A stretch of 63,088 nucleotides of DNA from Methylococcus sp. (GTDB lineage Bacteria; Pseudomonadota; Gammaproteobacteria; Methylococcales; Methylococcaceae): the NCBI GenBank assembly GCA_028688525.1, contig JAQTYA010000011.1:1-63088 (forward strand). The letters run 5' to 3'. Within the stretch, counting starts at the first letter, position 1. Every line of letters starts with the position of its first letter. Below are positions 1 through 10,414 of the stretch, piece by piece. Below the pieces are notes generated by a model. It saw only the letters and a program-made list of their open reading frames with translations. It was not told the origin of the DNA and searched no databases. The position numbers and the translations under genes were made by a program.

Positions 1-2
1 AA

Positions 3-192
3 TTATTGAAACAAGGCATCCGTCCGTTTGGGACCGGACGCCAAGGCGGCACCGGCCTCGGCCTCGCCATGGTGCAGCGCTTCATCCGCGAAGCGAACGG
101 TCAGATGCAACTGAGCAACCGCGAACAAGGCGGAGCCTGCTGCACGCTCGTCATCCCGCGTCACATTGCTGCTTCTGGAGAGACCCCCGCCT

Positions 193-203
<11 letters not shown>
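3..203 (+). CDS. sensor histidine kinase, C-terminal end (partial)
   Basis: The gene enters from outside the window; only about 66 C-terminal residues are visible. They contain the G2 box of the HATPase_c domain (GGTGLGLAMVQRF), which binds ATP in histidine kinases, followed by the usual last strands of the fold. The stop codon (TAG, 201-203) overlaps the start of the downstream response regulator (ATG at 193), so the two are translationally coupled. The kinase very probably phosphorylates that regulator. Its sensor part is not in view, so the signal is unknown. Confidence 0.85.
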
Positions 204-1581
<1,378 letters not shown>

Positions 1582-1802
1582 GCGGCTCACCGGCCGCACG
1601 GATTGTGGGCTTATCGACAATCATCGGCACAGCTCTGACGCAACAGCTGCTGCTCTACAAACAGGCAAAATTTGCAACCTATTGATATTACTCTGCCTCA
1701 CGGAGTACCCAAGGCTCAGGCACAGGATATGCTGGATCCATGGTAAGGACCATTAAGCTACGGAACAGGCCTAGACCTCTCTGCCTACTGGAGGACATGC
1801 CG

Positions 1803-2039
1803 ATGACCACGCCCACCTCGAGCCGTTTACACAAGGCCAAGACTTTCCTGATGTTATGGGGGTATGGCTGGAAGCGCCGGAAACGCCCCGCCGCAAATTC
1901 ATACCGAATCGAATGGCAAGACCCGATGACAGGAAGTTGGTACGGCGACCGGGCTGCCCTGCGCCTGCTCAAAGCGCACGCCCTGGCACTGTACGACCGG
2001 CAGGATTCAGCCGGCGGCCCCTGCTCCCGACGGTTCTGA
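1803..2039 (+). CDS. small Trp/Arg-rich protein of unknown function
   Basis: 78 residues, basic, with a WGYGWKRRKRP segment and a short WYGDRAALRLLKAHALALYDR helix. It has no signal peptide, membrane segment or family I recognise. The start is chosen because GGAGG at 1790-1794 sits 8 bases before ATG 1803; an ATG at 1797 is too close to it. The 3' end overlaps the convergent ribA fusion gene by 33 bases. The good ribosome-binding site and amphipathic helix favour a real gene, but a chance ORF is possible. Confidence 0.5.
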   Translation: MTTPTSSRLHKAKTFLMLWGYGWKRRKRPAANSYRIEWQDPMTGSWYGDRAALRLLKAHALALYDRQDSAGGPCSRRF

Positions 2040-3167
2040 TCCGCTCCCGCGCAGCGGCCCGTAAACGATCAGATCCTGCCCCAAAGGCTGATAGCGGCAG
2101 CCGGCGATTTCGGCCGCCGCCAAGCTGGCTCCTTGCCCGCCCAAGAACCGGGGCACAACGGTGATCACGCAGTAATCGGCCAGCGCCGGATCGAGGAAAG
2201 AGCCGATGAGTCCGGCGTCGCCCTCGACCAGAAGCGAGCGCAAGCCGAGGCCTGCAATTTCGGCCAGGATCGCTGCGGAATCGGTCTCGCCTGCGAGCGA
2301 TAGCAGCGTTTTCGCGCCGTCCCTTTGTATTAGCTGTACCTCGGCACCATCGGATCGCAGCACCGCATCGTGACGGGCGCGCAAAGCCTCGGTCAGAGTT
2401 TCCGCCTCCGCACCGGCATACTGCGCAGCAGCGCCATCCAAGCTTTGAACATGGCTCAGCGTTACGAATGGCCGGCCGGCCGTAGAGCGCACGGTTTCGG
2501 CTAGGCTTTCGAACAGCGGTTCGAGAAAAGGAAACGGCGAAGGGTTCGCCGGCCTCCGCTCGAACGACAGCAGGTGCGCCATCTTCTCGACCTTAGCCCG
2601 GAGATAGCGGACGTTCTCGGGGTGGCTGGGCACTTCGATCGGCACGCGGGCCCCGATCGGGATGCCGTAGCGGCGCAATTCATCCAGTTTCGCCGGATTA
2701 TTGGTCATCAGCTGCACGCTCTTCACGCCCAGATCTTCCAGGATACGCGCCGCGACGTAGTAATCGCGCTCGTCGGCCTGATGCCCCAGACGCAAATTGG
2801 CCTCCACGGTGTCCAGTCCCTCGTCCTGCAAGTTGTAGGCTCGCAGCTTCTGCACCAGACCGATGCCGCGCCCTTCCTGGCGCAGATAAAGCAGCACCCC
2901 GCACTCCGCCGCCCCAATCGCGGCCAGCGCCAACTCCAGTTGCTCGCCGCAGTCGCAGCGGCGGGAGCCGAACACGTCGCCGGTCAGGCACTCGGAATGC
3001 ACGCGGGCGAGTACGTCCTCCCGGCCCGAAACGTCACCTTTCACCAAGGCGAGATGCTGCTTGTCGTCCTGGGCGCCGCCGTAGCAGTGGATGACGAATT
3101 CGCCGAAACGATTGGGAAGACGGGTGCTGACGAGTTCGTGAACGGCAGGAGAAGTCCGGGTTTTCAT
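2007..3167 (-). CDS. ribA: GTP cyclohydrolase II fused to a RibD-type reductase domain
   Basis: 386 residues, two riboflavin-pathway domains in one chain. Residues about 1-205 are GTP cyclohydrolase II, which opens GTP to the first pyrimidine intermediate. The zinc cysteines are Cys60, Cys71 and Cys73 (CLTGDVFGSRRCDC), and the RQEGRGIGL and DLGV...LMTNNPAK motifs are present. Residues about 222-380 match the RibD C-terminal reductase fold (RPFVTLSHVQSLDG at the start, LLVEGDAGLIGSFL, VVPRFLGG). No DHBP synthase (RibB) domain and no deaminase half of RibD is present. A promoter and a hairpin lie directly upstream. Whether the second domain is active cannot be told; its central part is short compared with free RibD reductase. 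Confidence 0.88.
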   Translation of the reverse strand: MKTRTSPAVHELVSTRLPNRFGEFVIHCYGGAQDDKQHLALVKGDVSGREDVLARVHSECLTGDVFGSRRCDCGEQLELALAAIGAAECGVLLYLRQEGRGIGLVQKLRAYNLQDEGLDTVEANLRLGHQADERDYYVAARILEDLGVKSVQLMTNNPAKLDELRRYGIPIGARVPIEVPSHPENVRYLRAKVEKMAHLLSFERRPANPSPFPFLEPLFESLAETVRSTAGRPFVTLSHVQSLDGAAAQYAGAEAETLTEALRARHDAVLRSDGAEVQLIQRDGAKTLLSLAGETDSAAILAEIAGLGLRSLLVEGDAGLIGSFLDPALADYCVITVVPRFLGGQGASLAAAEIAGCRYQPLGQDLIVYGPLRGSGSEPSGAGAAG

Positions 3168-3188
3168 TCAGGCAATTCAGAAAAGGCG

Positions 3189-3227
3189 GTTGAGCGCGGC
3201 CTGGAGAACCATTAAGCCCCGCTCAAC
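3189..3227 (-). promoter_or_regulatory. leader hairpin / weak terminator upstream of ribA
   Basis: GTTGAGCG (3189-3196) and CGCTCAAC (3220-3227) form a perfect 8-bp inverted repeat with a 23-base loop. On the minus strand the hairpin is followed by CGCC and then TTTT. It lies between the predicted ribA promoter and its start codon. It could be an attenuator in the ribA leader or a weak terminator for the DUF255 gene upstream. I see no FMN riboswitch core, and the space is too short for one. Confidence 0.4.
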
Positions 3228-3240
3228 ATGCAAATTGACG

Positions 3241-3270
3241 CTTATACACAAATTTAGGAACGTATGCCAA
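3241..3270 (-). promoter_or_regulatory. sigma-70-like promoter for ribA fusion
   Basis: On the minus strand: TTGGCA (3270-3265) as -35 and TATAAG (3246-3241) as -10, with an 18-base spacer. Predicted transcription starts near 3234, about 65 bases before the ATG, so the hairpin at 3189-3227 would lie in the leader. This is a consensus match only. Confidence 0.45.
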
Positions 3271-3292
3271 GAGCACGGCACTCGAAAGTACA

Positions 3293-5332
3293 TCAGTGCG
3301 ATTTCAATAGCTCTCCTAGGGCATCGGCCGACTCTACCGGAAGCGAACAAACCTGCTCACGACAAACATAGGCCACCGGCCCACTGGGGCTCGGGACGCG
3401 CGCCGCCAGTGCTGGCGGCAGGTCTGCCGCGTCGGCGGGAATGGCATAGATCAGGGCTTCGGGAGCGGCTTCGAGCGCCTGGGCGCGCCAACGTTCCAAG
3501 GCCTCGGCCTCGCCTCGCAAGATTACCAGCGGCGGAGGGGTGAGCCATTCTCGCGCCGCGTTCATCAGCGCTCCATGCGCATTGGGGTACTGGGCCATCG
3601 AGCTTTGAGCCGCCTTCAGGCCTCGCTCGGCTGCATCGGCATAACGCAGGTCCCCCGTGAGGGCGGCGAGGCGCATCAGAGCGCGTAGCGCGACGCCATT
3701 ACCGGACGGCATGGATTCGTCCATCCAAGGCTTGGGACGCTGAATAAGTGCTTCGTGATCGGCGGCGGTGAAGAAAAAACCGCCATATTCGGTATCCTCG
3801 AACCGCTCCAACAGCCGGTCCGCCAAATCGACCGCCCAGGCCAGATCGTCCGCATTCCAGCGGGTTTGGAGCAATTCCAAGGCAGCGTCCAGCATGAAGG
3901 CATGATCGTCGAGATAGGCATCGAACCGCGCCCGCCCATCCTTGTAGACTGACATCAAGCGGCCGTCGACGTCCATGGTCCGGCGCAGGAATGCGAAGGC
4001 GCGGTCTGCCGAAGCCCCGAAGTCTTCCCGGCCCAGCAATCGCCCGGCCACGGTCATGCCGCGGATCATGAGACCGTTCCAAGACGCGATGACCTTGTCG
4101 TCCCGACCAGGCCAGATCCGCCGATCCCGCACGGCACACAAACGGGCGCGGGCGGAATCGAGGAGGCTTACGGTTTCTTCCGGGGATTTCCCTACGGCGG
4201 CCGCGACCGCTTCCAGCGATTCGGCCACGCGCAGATGCCAATGACCCTCGAAATTAGGCGTGTCCTGCAAACCGTAGCGGCGGGAAAACGCCGGGTATTC
4301 GTCCGCCGAAAGCAGCGCCTGCACTTCCCTGCGGTCCCAGACGTAGAACTTGCCCTCCTCGCCTTCCGAATCCGCGTCGAGCGCGGCGTAGTAGCCGCCC
4401 TCCAGAGACTGCATCTCGCGGATCGCCCATTCGGCAGTCTCGACGGCGACGGCGGCATAGCGCGGATCGCCGGTGCGCACCGCAGCTTCGGCGTATAGCT
4501 GAAGTAGCGGACCGTTGTCGTAGAGCATCTTCTCGAAGTGGGGAATTTCCCATCGCTCGTCCACCGAATAGCGGGCGAAACCGCCGCCGAGGTGGTCGTA
4601 GATGCCGCCCCGCGCCATGCCGTCCAGCGTTGTCCGCAACATGGCGAAAGGCTGGCCATCCGAATGCAGCAGGAATTCAAGATCGGCCGTGTGAGGGAAC
4701 TTAGGGGCACTGCCGAATCCGCCGTGGACAGGGTCGAAATTCGCCTGGAGCGCGCGCGCCGCCCGCATCAGCAGGTCGGCATCGGGAAGCGCATCGCCGC
4801 CGCCCTCCCTGCCCATGGCCTCCAGGGCTTCGCGCAATACTAGGCCGTTCTGGGCGAGATCGCCCCGGCGTTCGGCGTAGAAATCCGCCAACTGGTGCAG
4901 CACCTGAACGAAAGCCGGCATGTTATAACGCGGCTCTTTGGGGAAATAGGTACCGGTGAAGAACGGTACCAAATCATGCGGATTCAAGCATACCGTCAGA
5001 GGCCAGCCCCCGCCTCGCCGCGACAGCATCTGATGGACGGTCTGGTAGATACGATCGAGATCGGGCCGCTCCTCCCTATCCACCTTAATGTTGACGAACA
5101 GCCGGTTCATGACCTCAGCCGTGGCTTCGTCCTCGAACGACTCGTGCGCCATGACATGACACCAGTGGCAGGCCGAATAGCCTATCGACAGCAGGATCGG
5201 CCGATCCGAGCGGCGGGCGGCTTCCAACGCCTCCGGCCCCCAGGGATACCAATCCACCGGGTTGCGGGCGTGCTGCAGCAAATAAGGACTGGTTTCGCCG
5301 GTCAGGCGATTGGCGAACTGTGCTGCGTGCAT
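3293..5332 (-). CDS. DUF255 / YyaL-type thioredoxin-domain protein
   Basis: 679 residues, the usual length for this family (bacterial YyaL, animal SPATA20). The N-terminal DUF255 thioredoxin-like domain opens with [18 protein letters not shown] and has the Cys55-His-Trp-Cys58 motif ([16 protein letters not shown]). The rest resembles an alpha/alpha six-barrel of N-acylglucosamine-epimerase type ([24 protein letters not shown]). The biochemical role of the family is not settled; a redox or sugar-related function has been suggested. No signal peptide, so probably cytoplasmic. It follows pgaD on the same strand after a 79-base gap and may be read through from that operon. Confidence 0.88.
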   Translation of the reverse strand: MHAAQFANRLTGETSPYLLQHARNPVDWYPWGPEALEAARRSDRPILLSIGYSACHWCHVMAHESFEDEATAEVMNRLFVNIKVDREERPDLDRIYQTVHQMLSRRGGGWPLTVCLNPHDLVPFFTGTYFPKEPRYNMPAFVQVLHQLADFYAERRGDLAQNGLVLREALEAMGREGGGDALPDADLLMRAARALQANFDPVHGGFGSAPKFPHTADLEFLLHSDGQPFAMLRTTLDGMARGGIYDHLGGGFARYSVDERWEIPHFEKMLYDNGPLLQLYAEAAVRTGDPRYAAVAVETAEWAIREMQSLEGGYYAALDADSEGEEGKFYVWDRREVQALLSADEYPAFSRRYGLQDTPNFEGHWHLRVAESLEAVAAAVGKSPEETVSLLDSARARLCAVRDRRIWPGRDDKVIASWNGLMIRGMTVAGRLLGREDFGASADRAFAFLRRTMDVDGRLMSVYKDGRARFDAYLDDHAFMLDAALELLQTRWNADDLAWAVDLADRLLERFEDTEYGGFFFTAADHEALIQRPKPWMDESMPSGNGVALRALMRLAALTGDLRYADAAERGLKAAQSSMAQYPNAHGALMNAAREWLTPPPLVILRGEAEALERWRAQALEAAPEALIYAIPADAADLPPALAARVPSPSGPVAYVCREQVCSLPVESADALGELLKSH

Positions 5333-5411
5333 GCTGGGGCGGTTGTTCGGACGGTAGGGACTGGAGAACAGTGTACCAGCTCCGCTCCATTTCCGAGTAT
5401 TCCGCTAGGAT

Positions 5412-5873
5412 TCAAAAGCCTGTTTCCGGCTTAGCGCCCTCAACTGCGTAATCCGCCCCTGGGCGTCGAAATGAACGTCCACATGCCCGGCTGTTCCGCC
5501 CTTCGATGAGACTCGCCACATCGACCTGGAAGGCAGCGCACAGAGCCTCGTTGCCTACCGCACTGGGCATGGGCCTCCCCGCATCGGACGCGACCGGGCC
5601 GGACAGGCCGTACGCCACCCGAAGCGTCCACAACGCCGCCAGGCCGATCACGGTTGCCGCATAGAGCTGCAGCAATTGGGTCAATCCCAGATAACCGCCG
5701 GAGAGATTCACCCACACCGAGCAGAGCCGGATATCCAACCATAGGCCGCACAGCTCCAGTACCGGAAACAGGAAATACGCCCACAGCAGCCAGCCCATCA
5801 CCGTCACGGCAAACGCGCTGAGGCGCTGGCCTTGGGTCTGCAGTTCCGGTGCGTTAATGACGAGTTCGGTCAC
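5412..5873 (-). CDS. pgaD: PgaD-like poly-N-acetylglucosamine synthase subunit
   Basis: 153 residues with two membrane segments at about 20-42 and 64-88 (VTVMGWLLWAYFLFPVLEL; LLQLYAATVIGLAALWTLRV), the topology of PgaD. PgaD is the small inner-membrane partner of the glycosyltransferase PgaC; together they form the c-di-GMP-responsive PNAG synthase. The gene overlaps the 3' end of pgaC by 20 bases. The C-terminal tail, from about residue 95, does not resemble the short tail of E. coli PgaD and may have diverged. The call rests mainly on topology and position. Confidence 0.8.
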   Translation of the reverse strand: MTELVINAPELQTQGQRLSAFAVTVMGWLLWAYFLFPVLELCGLWLDIRLCSVWVNLSGGYLGLTQLLQLYAATVIGLAALWTLRVAYGLSGPVASDAGRPMPSAVGNEALCAAFQVDVASLIEGRNSRACGRSFRRPGADYAVEGAKPETGF

Positions 5874-7230
5874 GCTTCAAGACTCCTCTATCTAAAGTTA
5901 CCCAGACCGCGCGTTGGCCTTTCTTTTTCCTGATCGCCTGCAGAAAACCGGCCACCGTGGTCGAAACGTTGATGAGCCAGTACACCAAGGGGTACCAGAC
6001 CATCCAGTAATAATAACGGCCCATCCCGCCGATCCGGGCTTCGTAGCGCGAATCGATGGCAAGGCTGACCGCGAACTGCGCAAGGCAAGTGACGCTGAGC
6101 AGCATTCCGGTCCAACTCGGCACCAGTTCGGCAAGAACGCCCCGGTGCAGATCGAAGACTTGTGTGACCAGCCAGGCCACAGTGACAGCGAGTACTAGGT
6201 GAGACCACAGAATGCCCGCCAAAGTTTCGACGTAAAGCGGCCACATCCGCCGTGCCCGCCAAGCCAGCACCGGCCGGAAGTAACGCATGAGCACCTCGAC
6301 TCCGCCTTGGGCCCAGCGGCGGCGCTGTTTCCATAAGCCGGACAAAGTCTCCGGCATCAGCACCCAGCAGAGCGCGTTGTGCTCGAAGCGGATGTCCCAG
6401 CCGGCAAGCTGGAGCTTCCAGCTGATGTCGATGTCTTCCGTAATCATGTCGTTGCTCCAGTAGCCCACCTCGTGCAGCGCGGTCTTGCGGAAGGCGGCGA
6501 TTACGCCCGAAACCGTAAAGATGCGGCCGTAAAGCCGTTGCGCCCGCTTGATGAGCCCGACGATCGCCGAGAACTCGCCGACTTGGATCTTGCCGAGCAG
6601 GGTGGAGCGCGTGCGGATCCGCGGATTCCCCGTCACTGCGCCTACCCGTGGCCCGGTAAGGAAATGCCGCAGCATCCAGCGTGCGGCTTCCGGCGCCAGC
6701 AACGCATCGCCGTCGATGCAGATGAGGTACTCGTGCTGGCTCAGCAGAGCGCCCGTCCTGAGCGCCATCGCCTTGCCCTGGTTAGTCGCCAGATTGACCA
6801 CCCGCAGCCGCTCGTGGCGCTCTGCGAGCTGGCGGAGGATGTCCAGAGTGTTATCGGGGCTGCCATCGTTGATGGCGATGATTTCGTATGTGGGATAGCT
6901 CTGCTGGAGCAGATATTCCACAGTTTCGCGGATGTTTCCGGCCTCGTTGTAGCAGGGAACCAGGAACGACACCCCCGGATAATGCGGAAAATCGGGGGCA
7001 TCGTCGACCGGATCGCCGTCGCGCCGCTCCCAGCGCAGCCAGTAGATGCCAGCCCCGATCATCCAGACATAGGCCATGAACAAGGGGTAATAGAAGATAA
7101 AACTGGAAACCCAGTCGCCCCAGGTCTGCCAGGGCAGGCTTCCCAGCCAGACGGTGACCGGCACGAGCAAGGCCGAGGCCTGGTCCTGAGCGGCCCGCCA
7201 AGACGAGCTCAGCGCACTCACGGCGCCCAT
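5854..7230 (-). CDS. pgaC: poly-beta-1,6-N-acetylglucosamine synthase PgaC
   Basis: 458 residues, family 2 processive glycosyltransferase polymerising GlcNAc from UDP-GlcNAc at the inner membrane. Visible motifs: nucleotide-binding AINDGSPDNT, the DxD-like CIDGDALLAPEA, acceptor-site EDIDISWKLQ, and the QxxRW-type QRRRWAQGG that marks processive enzymes. One N-terminal membrane segment (about 36-58) and several C-terminal ones (about 330-430) flank the catalytic domain. The start overlaps the end of pgaB by 13 bases, so pgaB, pgaC and pgaD are coupled. Activity in relatives requires c-di-GMP, and a GGDEF/EAL protein is encoded at 26069-29029. Confidence 0.93.
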   Translation of the reverse strand: MGAVSALSSSWRAAQDQASALLVPVTVWLGSLPWQTWGDWVSSFIFYYPLFMAYVWMIGAGIYWLRWERRDGDPVDDAPDFPHYPGVSFLVPCYNEAGNIRETVEYLLQQSYPTYEIIAINDGSPDNTLDILRQLAERHERLRVVNLATNQGKAMALRTGALLSQHEYLICIDGDALLAPEAARWMLRHFLTGPRVGAVTGNPRIRTRSTLLGKIQVGEFSAIVGLIKRAQRLYGRIFTVSGVIAAFRKTALHEVGYWSNDMITEDIDISWKLQLAGWDIRFEHNALCWVLMPETLSGLWKQRRRWAQGGVEVLMRYFRPVLAWRARRMWPLYVETLAGILWSHLVLAVTVAWLVTQVFDLHRGVLAELVPSWTGMLLSVTCLAQFAVSLAIDSRYEARIGGMGRYYYWMVWYPLVYWLINVSTTVAGFLQAIRKKKGQRAVWVTLDRGVLKRDRTRH

Positions 7231-9146
7231 GGCGCAGCGAACACGGCTTTCGACGCCTCCAGCCGGGGCTGGTCGCGGAACACGTTGTCCGGGTAATAAC
7301 CCAGATGCACTGCGCCGGCCTTCAGCAGCAAGTTAGCCTGCCCTAGGAAAACCGTCATGGGAATGTCCTGCTGGGTATTCCAATCGACGCTCTGCAATTC
7401 GAACACAGTCTTCTTCAATCCATCCGGATAAGCCGCAACCCGCTCGATCAACGATTTCAGCCAGGCCTCCGGCTGTTCAGCCTTTTCCATGAACGGCATG
7501 GCCTCCAGCGCGACATAATCGTAATGCTTCAGCGCCTCGCCGAAATTCTGCGCGTACCACTCTTCGCTATCCGGCATGAGCACCGGCAGAGCGTACAAAT
7601 TGCGCGCCGTCTTCAGCTCGGGGCGGAAGGCGCGGACGCGGGCGCTCAGCTCGTCGGTGAATCCGTCCAGCATAGCCGTCTTATGCCGGGCCCAGCGCAT
7701 CCGCATCGCGGCCGGCTCGTGCAGGCGCTCGAACCGGTCGGACAGACCCCAGGTCTTCTTGCCATAAGCCAGGGCGGCGGGCGAGACGTCCTCGAAGTCT
7801 GACAGGATGGCGTCGTCGTGAAACAAGAGACCGTTGAAATTGCAGTATTTGGCCAGATCTTCGTAAATCTCTCCGATCAGCCTCCGGGCCTGCGCGTTGA
7901 AAGGCGACAGCCGGTGGTAGATATGGCTGCTGGCCTGAGCCCTGCCGTCGCGCCACTCCTGCACGAACCAGTCTTCCGGCACTTTGGCGCGGTAAGCCAG
8001 CACCGGCATCCAGGCATAGACCCTCACCCGCGCCCGGATGTGCATCTGCCAAGCCACCCGGTTGAACAGATCGGCGCGCATCGGCAGATGCCGGTTGGGG
8101 AAGTAGAGCGCGTCGGCATTGCCATCGCCGTCCGGATCGGCATAGGCCTGCAGATAGACGGCTTTGACGCCTAGGCCCAAAATGCGGTCTAGTTCGGCGC
8201 CCAGGTTGCGTTCGGTCTGCGCCGGATCAGGGTCGTAGATATAGTCCATGTCGACATGGGCTACGCGGACCGGCCGGTCGGCTCGAAGGCGAGTGAGGAT
8301 GTCGGCGAATTCATCCACTTCGGGGTCCGCAGTCAGCAGCATACGCTTGACCTCGGACAGATCGGACATATCGTTGCGCCCTTCCCGCAATCCCATGGTG
8401 ATGACCATGCCGAGCTTGCCGGCCTCGTCGATCAAGGCCTGGTTGTATTCGCCATAGGGCCAGACCATGACACGCGGCTTCACTCCGGCATGGCGGGCGA
8501 TACCCTCTGCACTCTTGTGCAAATCCTCGCGGATGCGCTTGCGGTAGGCGGCGTCGGACTCGTAGGTTTTCGCTACCGGATCGTAGACCCGGGTGACCGC
8601 CGCCGGCTGCAGATTGCCTTGCGGATTGCCCAGCAGCCCCTGGTGTAAATCGTAGCTGTGGGAGGCGATTTCGACCAAGCCCGAGCGCGTCAGCTCGCAC
8701 ACCTGATCCCAGCTCAGCAGCGATTCGCGCTTGAGCACGAACTCTCCGCCCAGCGGCACCACGGCTTCGTTCGGCAGATCCATCCACGACCCCACCAGCG
8801 CAACCAGCGCGGGATAGCGGTACTTCTTCAGCAAGGGGAAAACAGTGCGGTAGAAGCTCGAATACCCGTCGTCGAAGGTCAGCAGGACTGACTTATCCGG
8901 CAATGCGGCCTTTTTCCCCGTCTTAACATCCAGCAAATCCTGGGTGCTGACCACCCGGTAGCCCTCGTCCTTCAGCCATTGGAAATAGGCCTCCAGATGG
9001 GCCGGGGTAACAACCGTGGAACCCCCGGTATAATCCAGCCGCACGTCTTCCCTGACGTCGTGGAAGGAAGCCACCACGAACGAGGAACCGGCCTCGGCCG
9101 TCGAGGCCATAGCCAGGGCGAGCGTTATCAGGAGGCAACGCAGCAT
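7218..9146 (-). CDS. pgaB: PNAG N-deacetylase / glycoside hydrolase PgaB
   Basis: 642 residues. N-terminal signal peptide (about 1-19, ending STAEA); no lipobox Cys is seen, unlike lipoprotein PgaB of E. coli. Polysaccharide-deacetylase (CE4-like) domain at about 80-280 with catalytic TFDDGY at 90-95 and the metal-site SHSYDLHQG. C-terminal hydrolase-like domain at about 300-630 (HVDMDYIYDPDPAQ, LYFPNRHLPMRADLFNRVAWQ). In relatives it partly deacetylates PNAG in the periplasm for export. Start of the pgaBCD cluster. The outer-membrane porin pgaA, usually first in the operon, is absent here; a terminator for oadB lies just upstream. Confidence 0.93.
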   Translation of the reverse strand: MLRCLLITLALAMASTAEAGSSFVVASFHDVREDVRLDYTGGSTVVTPAHLEAYFQWLKDEGYRVVSTQDLLDVKTGKKAALPDKSVLLTFDDGYSSFYRTVFPLLKKYRYPALVALVGSWMDLPNEAVVPLGGEFVLKRESLLSWDQVCELTRSGLVEIASHSYDLHQGLLGNPQGNLQPAAVTRVYDPVAKTYESDAAYRKRIREDLHKSAEGIARHAGVKPRVMVWPYGEYNQALIDEAGKLGMVITMGLREGRNDMSDLSEVKRMLLTADPEVDEFADILTRLRADRPVRVAHVDMDYIYDPDPAQTERNLGAELDRILGLGVKAVYLQAYADPDGDGNADALYFPNRHLPMRADLFNRVAWQMHIRARVRVYAWMPVLAYRAKVPEDWFVQEWRDGRAQASSHIYHRLSPFNAQARRLIGEIYEDLAKYCNFNGLLFHDDAILSDFEDVSPAALAYGKKTWGLSDRFERLHEPAAMRMRWARHKTAMLDGFTDELSARVRAFRPELKTARNLYALPVLMPDSEEWYAQNFGEALKHYDYVALEAMPFMEKAEQPEAWLKSLIERVAAYPDGLKKTVFELQSVDWNTQQDIPMTVFLGQANLLLKAGAVHLGYYPDNVFRDQPRLEASKAVFAAPWAP

Positions 9147-9210
9147 CGAAACTCCGAAAGAAACGCAGGGAAAACCGAAACGGGATGCGGCTGCGGGAAA
9201 ACCCGAAACT

Positions 9211-9234
9211 AAAAACGCGCCGCAAACGGCGCGC
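9211..9234 (-). terminator. Rho-independent terminator of the oadGAB operon
   Basis: CGCGCCG (9216-9222) pairs perfectly with CGGCGCG (9227-9233) around a CAAA loop. On the minus strand the hairpin is followed at once by TTTTT (9215-9211). It lies about 40 bases after the oadB stop and about 65 bases before pgaB, so it separates the two operons. Confidence 0.85.
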
Positions 9235-9273
9235 TATTTTAGCGGCTTCTGAAAAGAGAGCAATTCGTCAGGA

Positions 9274-10401
9274 TTACTGCACCAGCGCCAACAGCACGCC
9301 CGCCGCCACCGCCGAACCGATCACCCCGGCCACGTTTGGGCCCATGGCGTGCATCAGCAGGAAGTTGTGGGGATTGCTTTCCTGTCCCACTTTGTTGGCT
9401 ACCCGTGCCGACATGGGGACGGCGGAAACGCCGGCGGCGCCGATCAGAGGGTTGATCTTGTGGGCAGTGAAACGGTTCATCAGTTTCGCCATCAGCACTC
9501 CCGAGGCGGTGCCGAAGCCGAAGGCGATAGCGCCGAGCACGAGAATCCCTAAGGTCTCCGGCCGGAGGAAGGCGTTCGCGCTCAGCTTGGAGCCGACCGA
9601 AAGGCCCAGGAATATCGTAACGATGTTGATGAGCTCGTTCTGCGAAGTCTTGCTTAGCCGCTCGACCACACCGCATTCGCGCATCAGATTGCCCAGGCAA
9701 AACATGCCGATCAGCGGTGCCGCCGAAGGCAACAGCAGCGAGGTCAGGATCAGCAGAATCACCGGGAAGATGATCTTCTCGGTCTTGCCGACCACGCGCA
9801 GCTGGGTCATCTCGATCAGGCGCTCCTCCGGCGTAGTCAGCGCGCGCATGATGGGCGGCTGAATCAGCGGCACTAGCGCCATGTAGGAATAAGCCGCCAC
9901 GGCAATCGCGCCCAACAGTTCTGGCGCCAGCTTGGAAGAGACATAGATGGCGGTCGGACCGTCGGCACCACCGATGATGGCGATCGCAGCGGCGTCCCTG
10001 AAGGTGAAATGCAGGCCGGGCACCAGATTGAGCGCAAGCGCGCCGAACAGCGTACCGAAGATGCCGAACTGGGCGGCTGCGCCTAGCAACAGAGTCTTGG
10101 GGTTGCCCAGCATCGGCCCGAAGTCGGTCATGGAACCCACGCCCATGAAGATCAGCAGCGGAAAAATCCCGGTCTTGATGCCGAAATACAGATAGGACAG
10201 CAGCCCGCCTTCTTCGGCGATGCCGGCCACGGGAATGTTGCTGAGCACGGCGCCGAAGCCGATGGGTAGCAGTAGTAAAGGCTCGAACCCCTTGCGGATG
10301 GCGAGGTAGATGAGCAGGAAGCCCACCGACATCATGATCACCTGTCCCCACTGGAAGTTGGACAGGCCGGTGCTGGCCCACAATTCGGCGAATCCGTTCA
10401 T
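9274..10401 (-). CDS. oadB: oxaloacetate decarboxylase beta subunit (Na+ pump)
   Basis: 375 residues, very hydrophobic, with roughly nine to eleven membrane segments. Contains the conserved [10 protein letters not shown] and [19 protein letters not shown] motifs of the Na+-translocating decarboxylase beta subunit. This subunit decarboxylates carboxybiotin and couples that to Na+ export across the inner membrane. Last gene of oadG-oadA-oadB, 13 bases after oadA, and followed by a strong terminator. Confidence 0.94.
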   Translation of the reverse strand: MNGFAELWASTGLSNFQWGQVIMMSVGFLLIYLAIRKGFEPLLLLPIGFGAVLSNIPVAGIAEEGGLLSYLYFGIKTGIFPLLIFMGVGSMTDFGPMLGNPKTLLLGAAAQFGIFGTLFGALALNLVPGLHFTFRDAAAIAIIGGADGPTAIYVSSKLAPELLGAIAVAAYSYMALVPLIQPPIMRALTTPEERLIEMTQLRVVGKTEKIIFPVILLILTSLLLPSAAPLIGMFCLGNLMRECGVVERLSKTSQNELINIVTIFLGLSVGSKLSANAFLRPETLGILVLGAIAFGFGTASGVLMAKLMNRFTAHKINPLIGAAGVSAVPMSARVANKVGQESNPHNFLLMHAMGPNVAGVIGSAVAAGVLLALVQ

Positions 10402-10414
10402 GGATCGATCGGCC

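Noticed and set aside
3189-3227. FMN riboswitch before ribA
   Set aside because: The leader is under 70 bases and lacks the conserved aptamer core; only a simple hairpin is seen.
6379-7296. 305-codon plus-strand open frame
   Set aside because: Entirely antisense to pgaC, which has intact catalytic motifs; composition is that of a GC-rich shadow frame.
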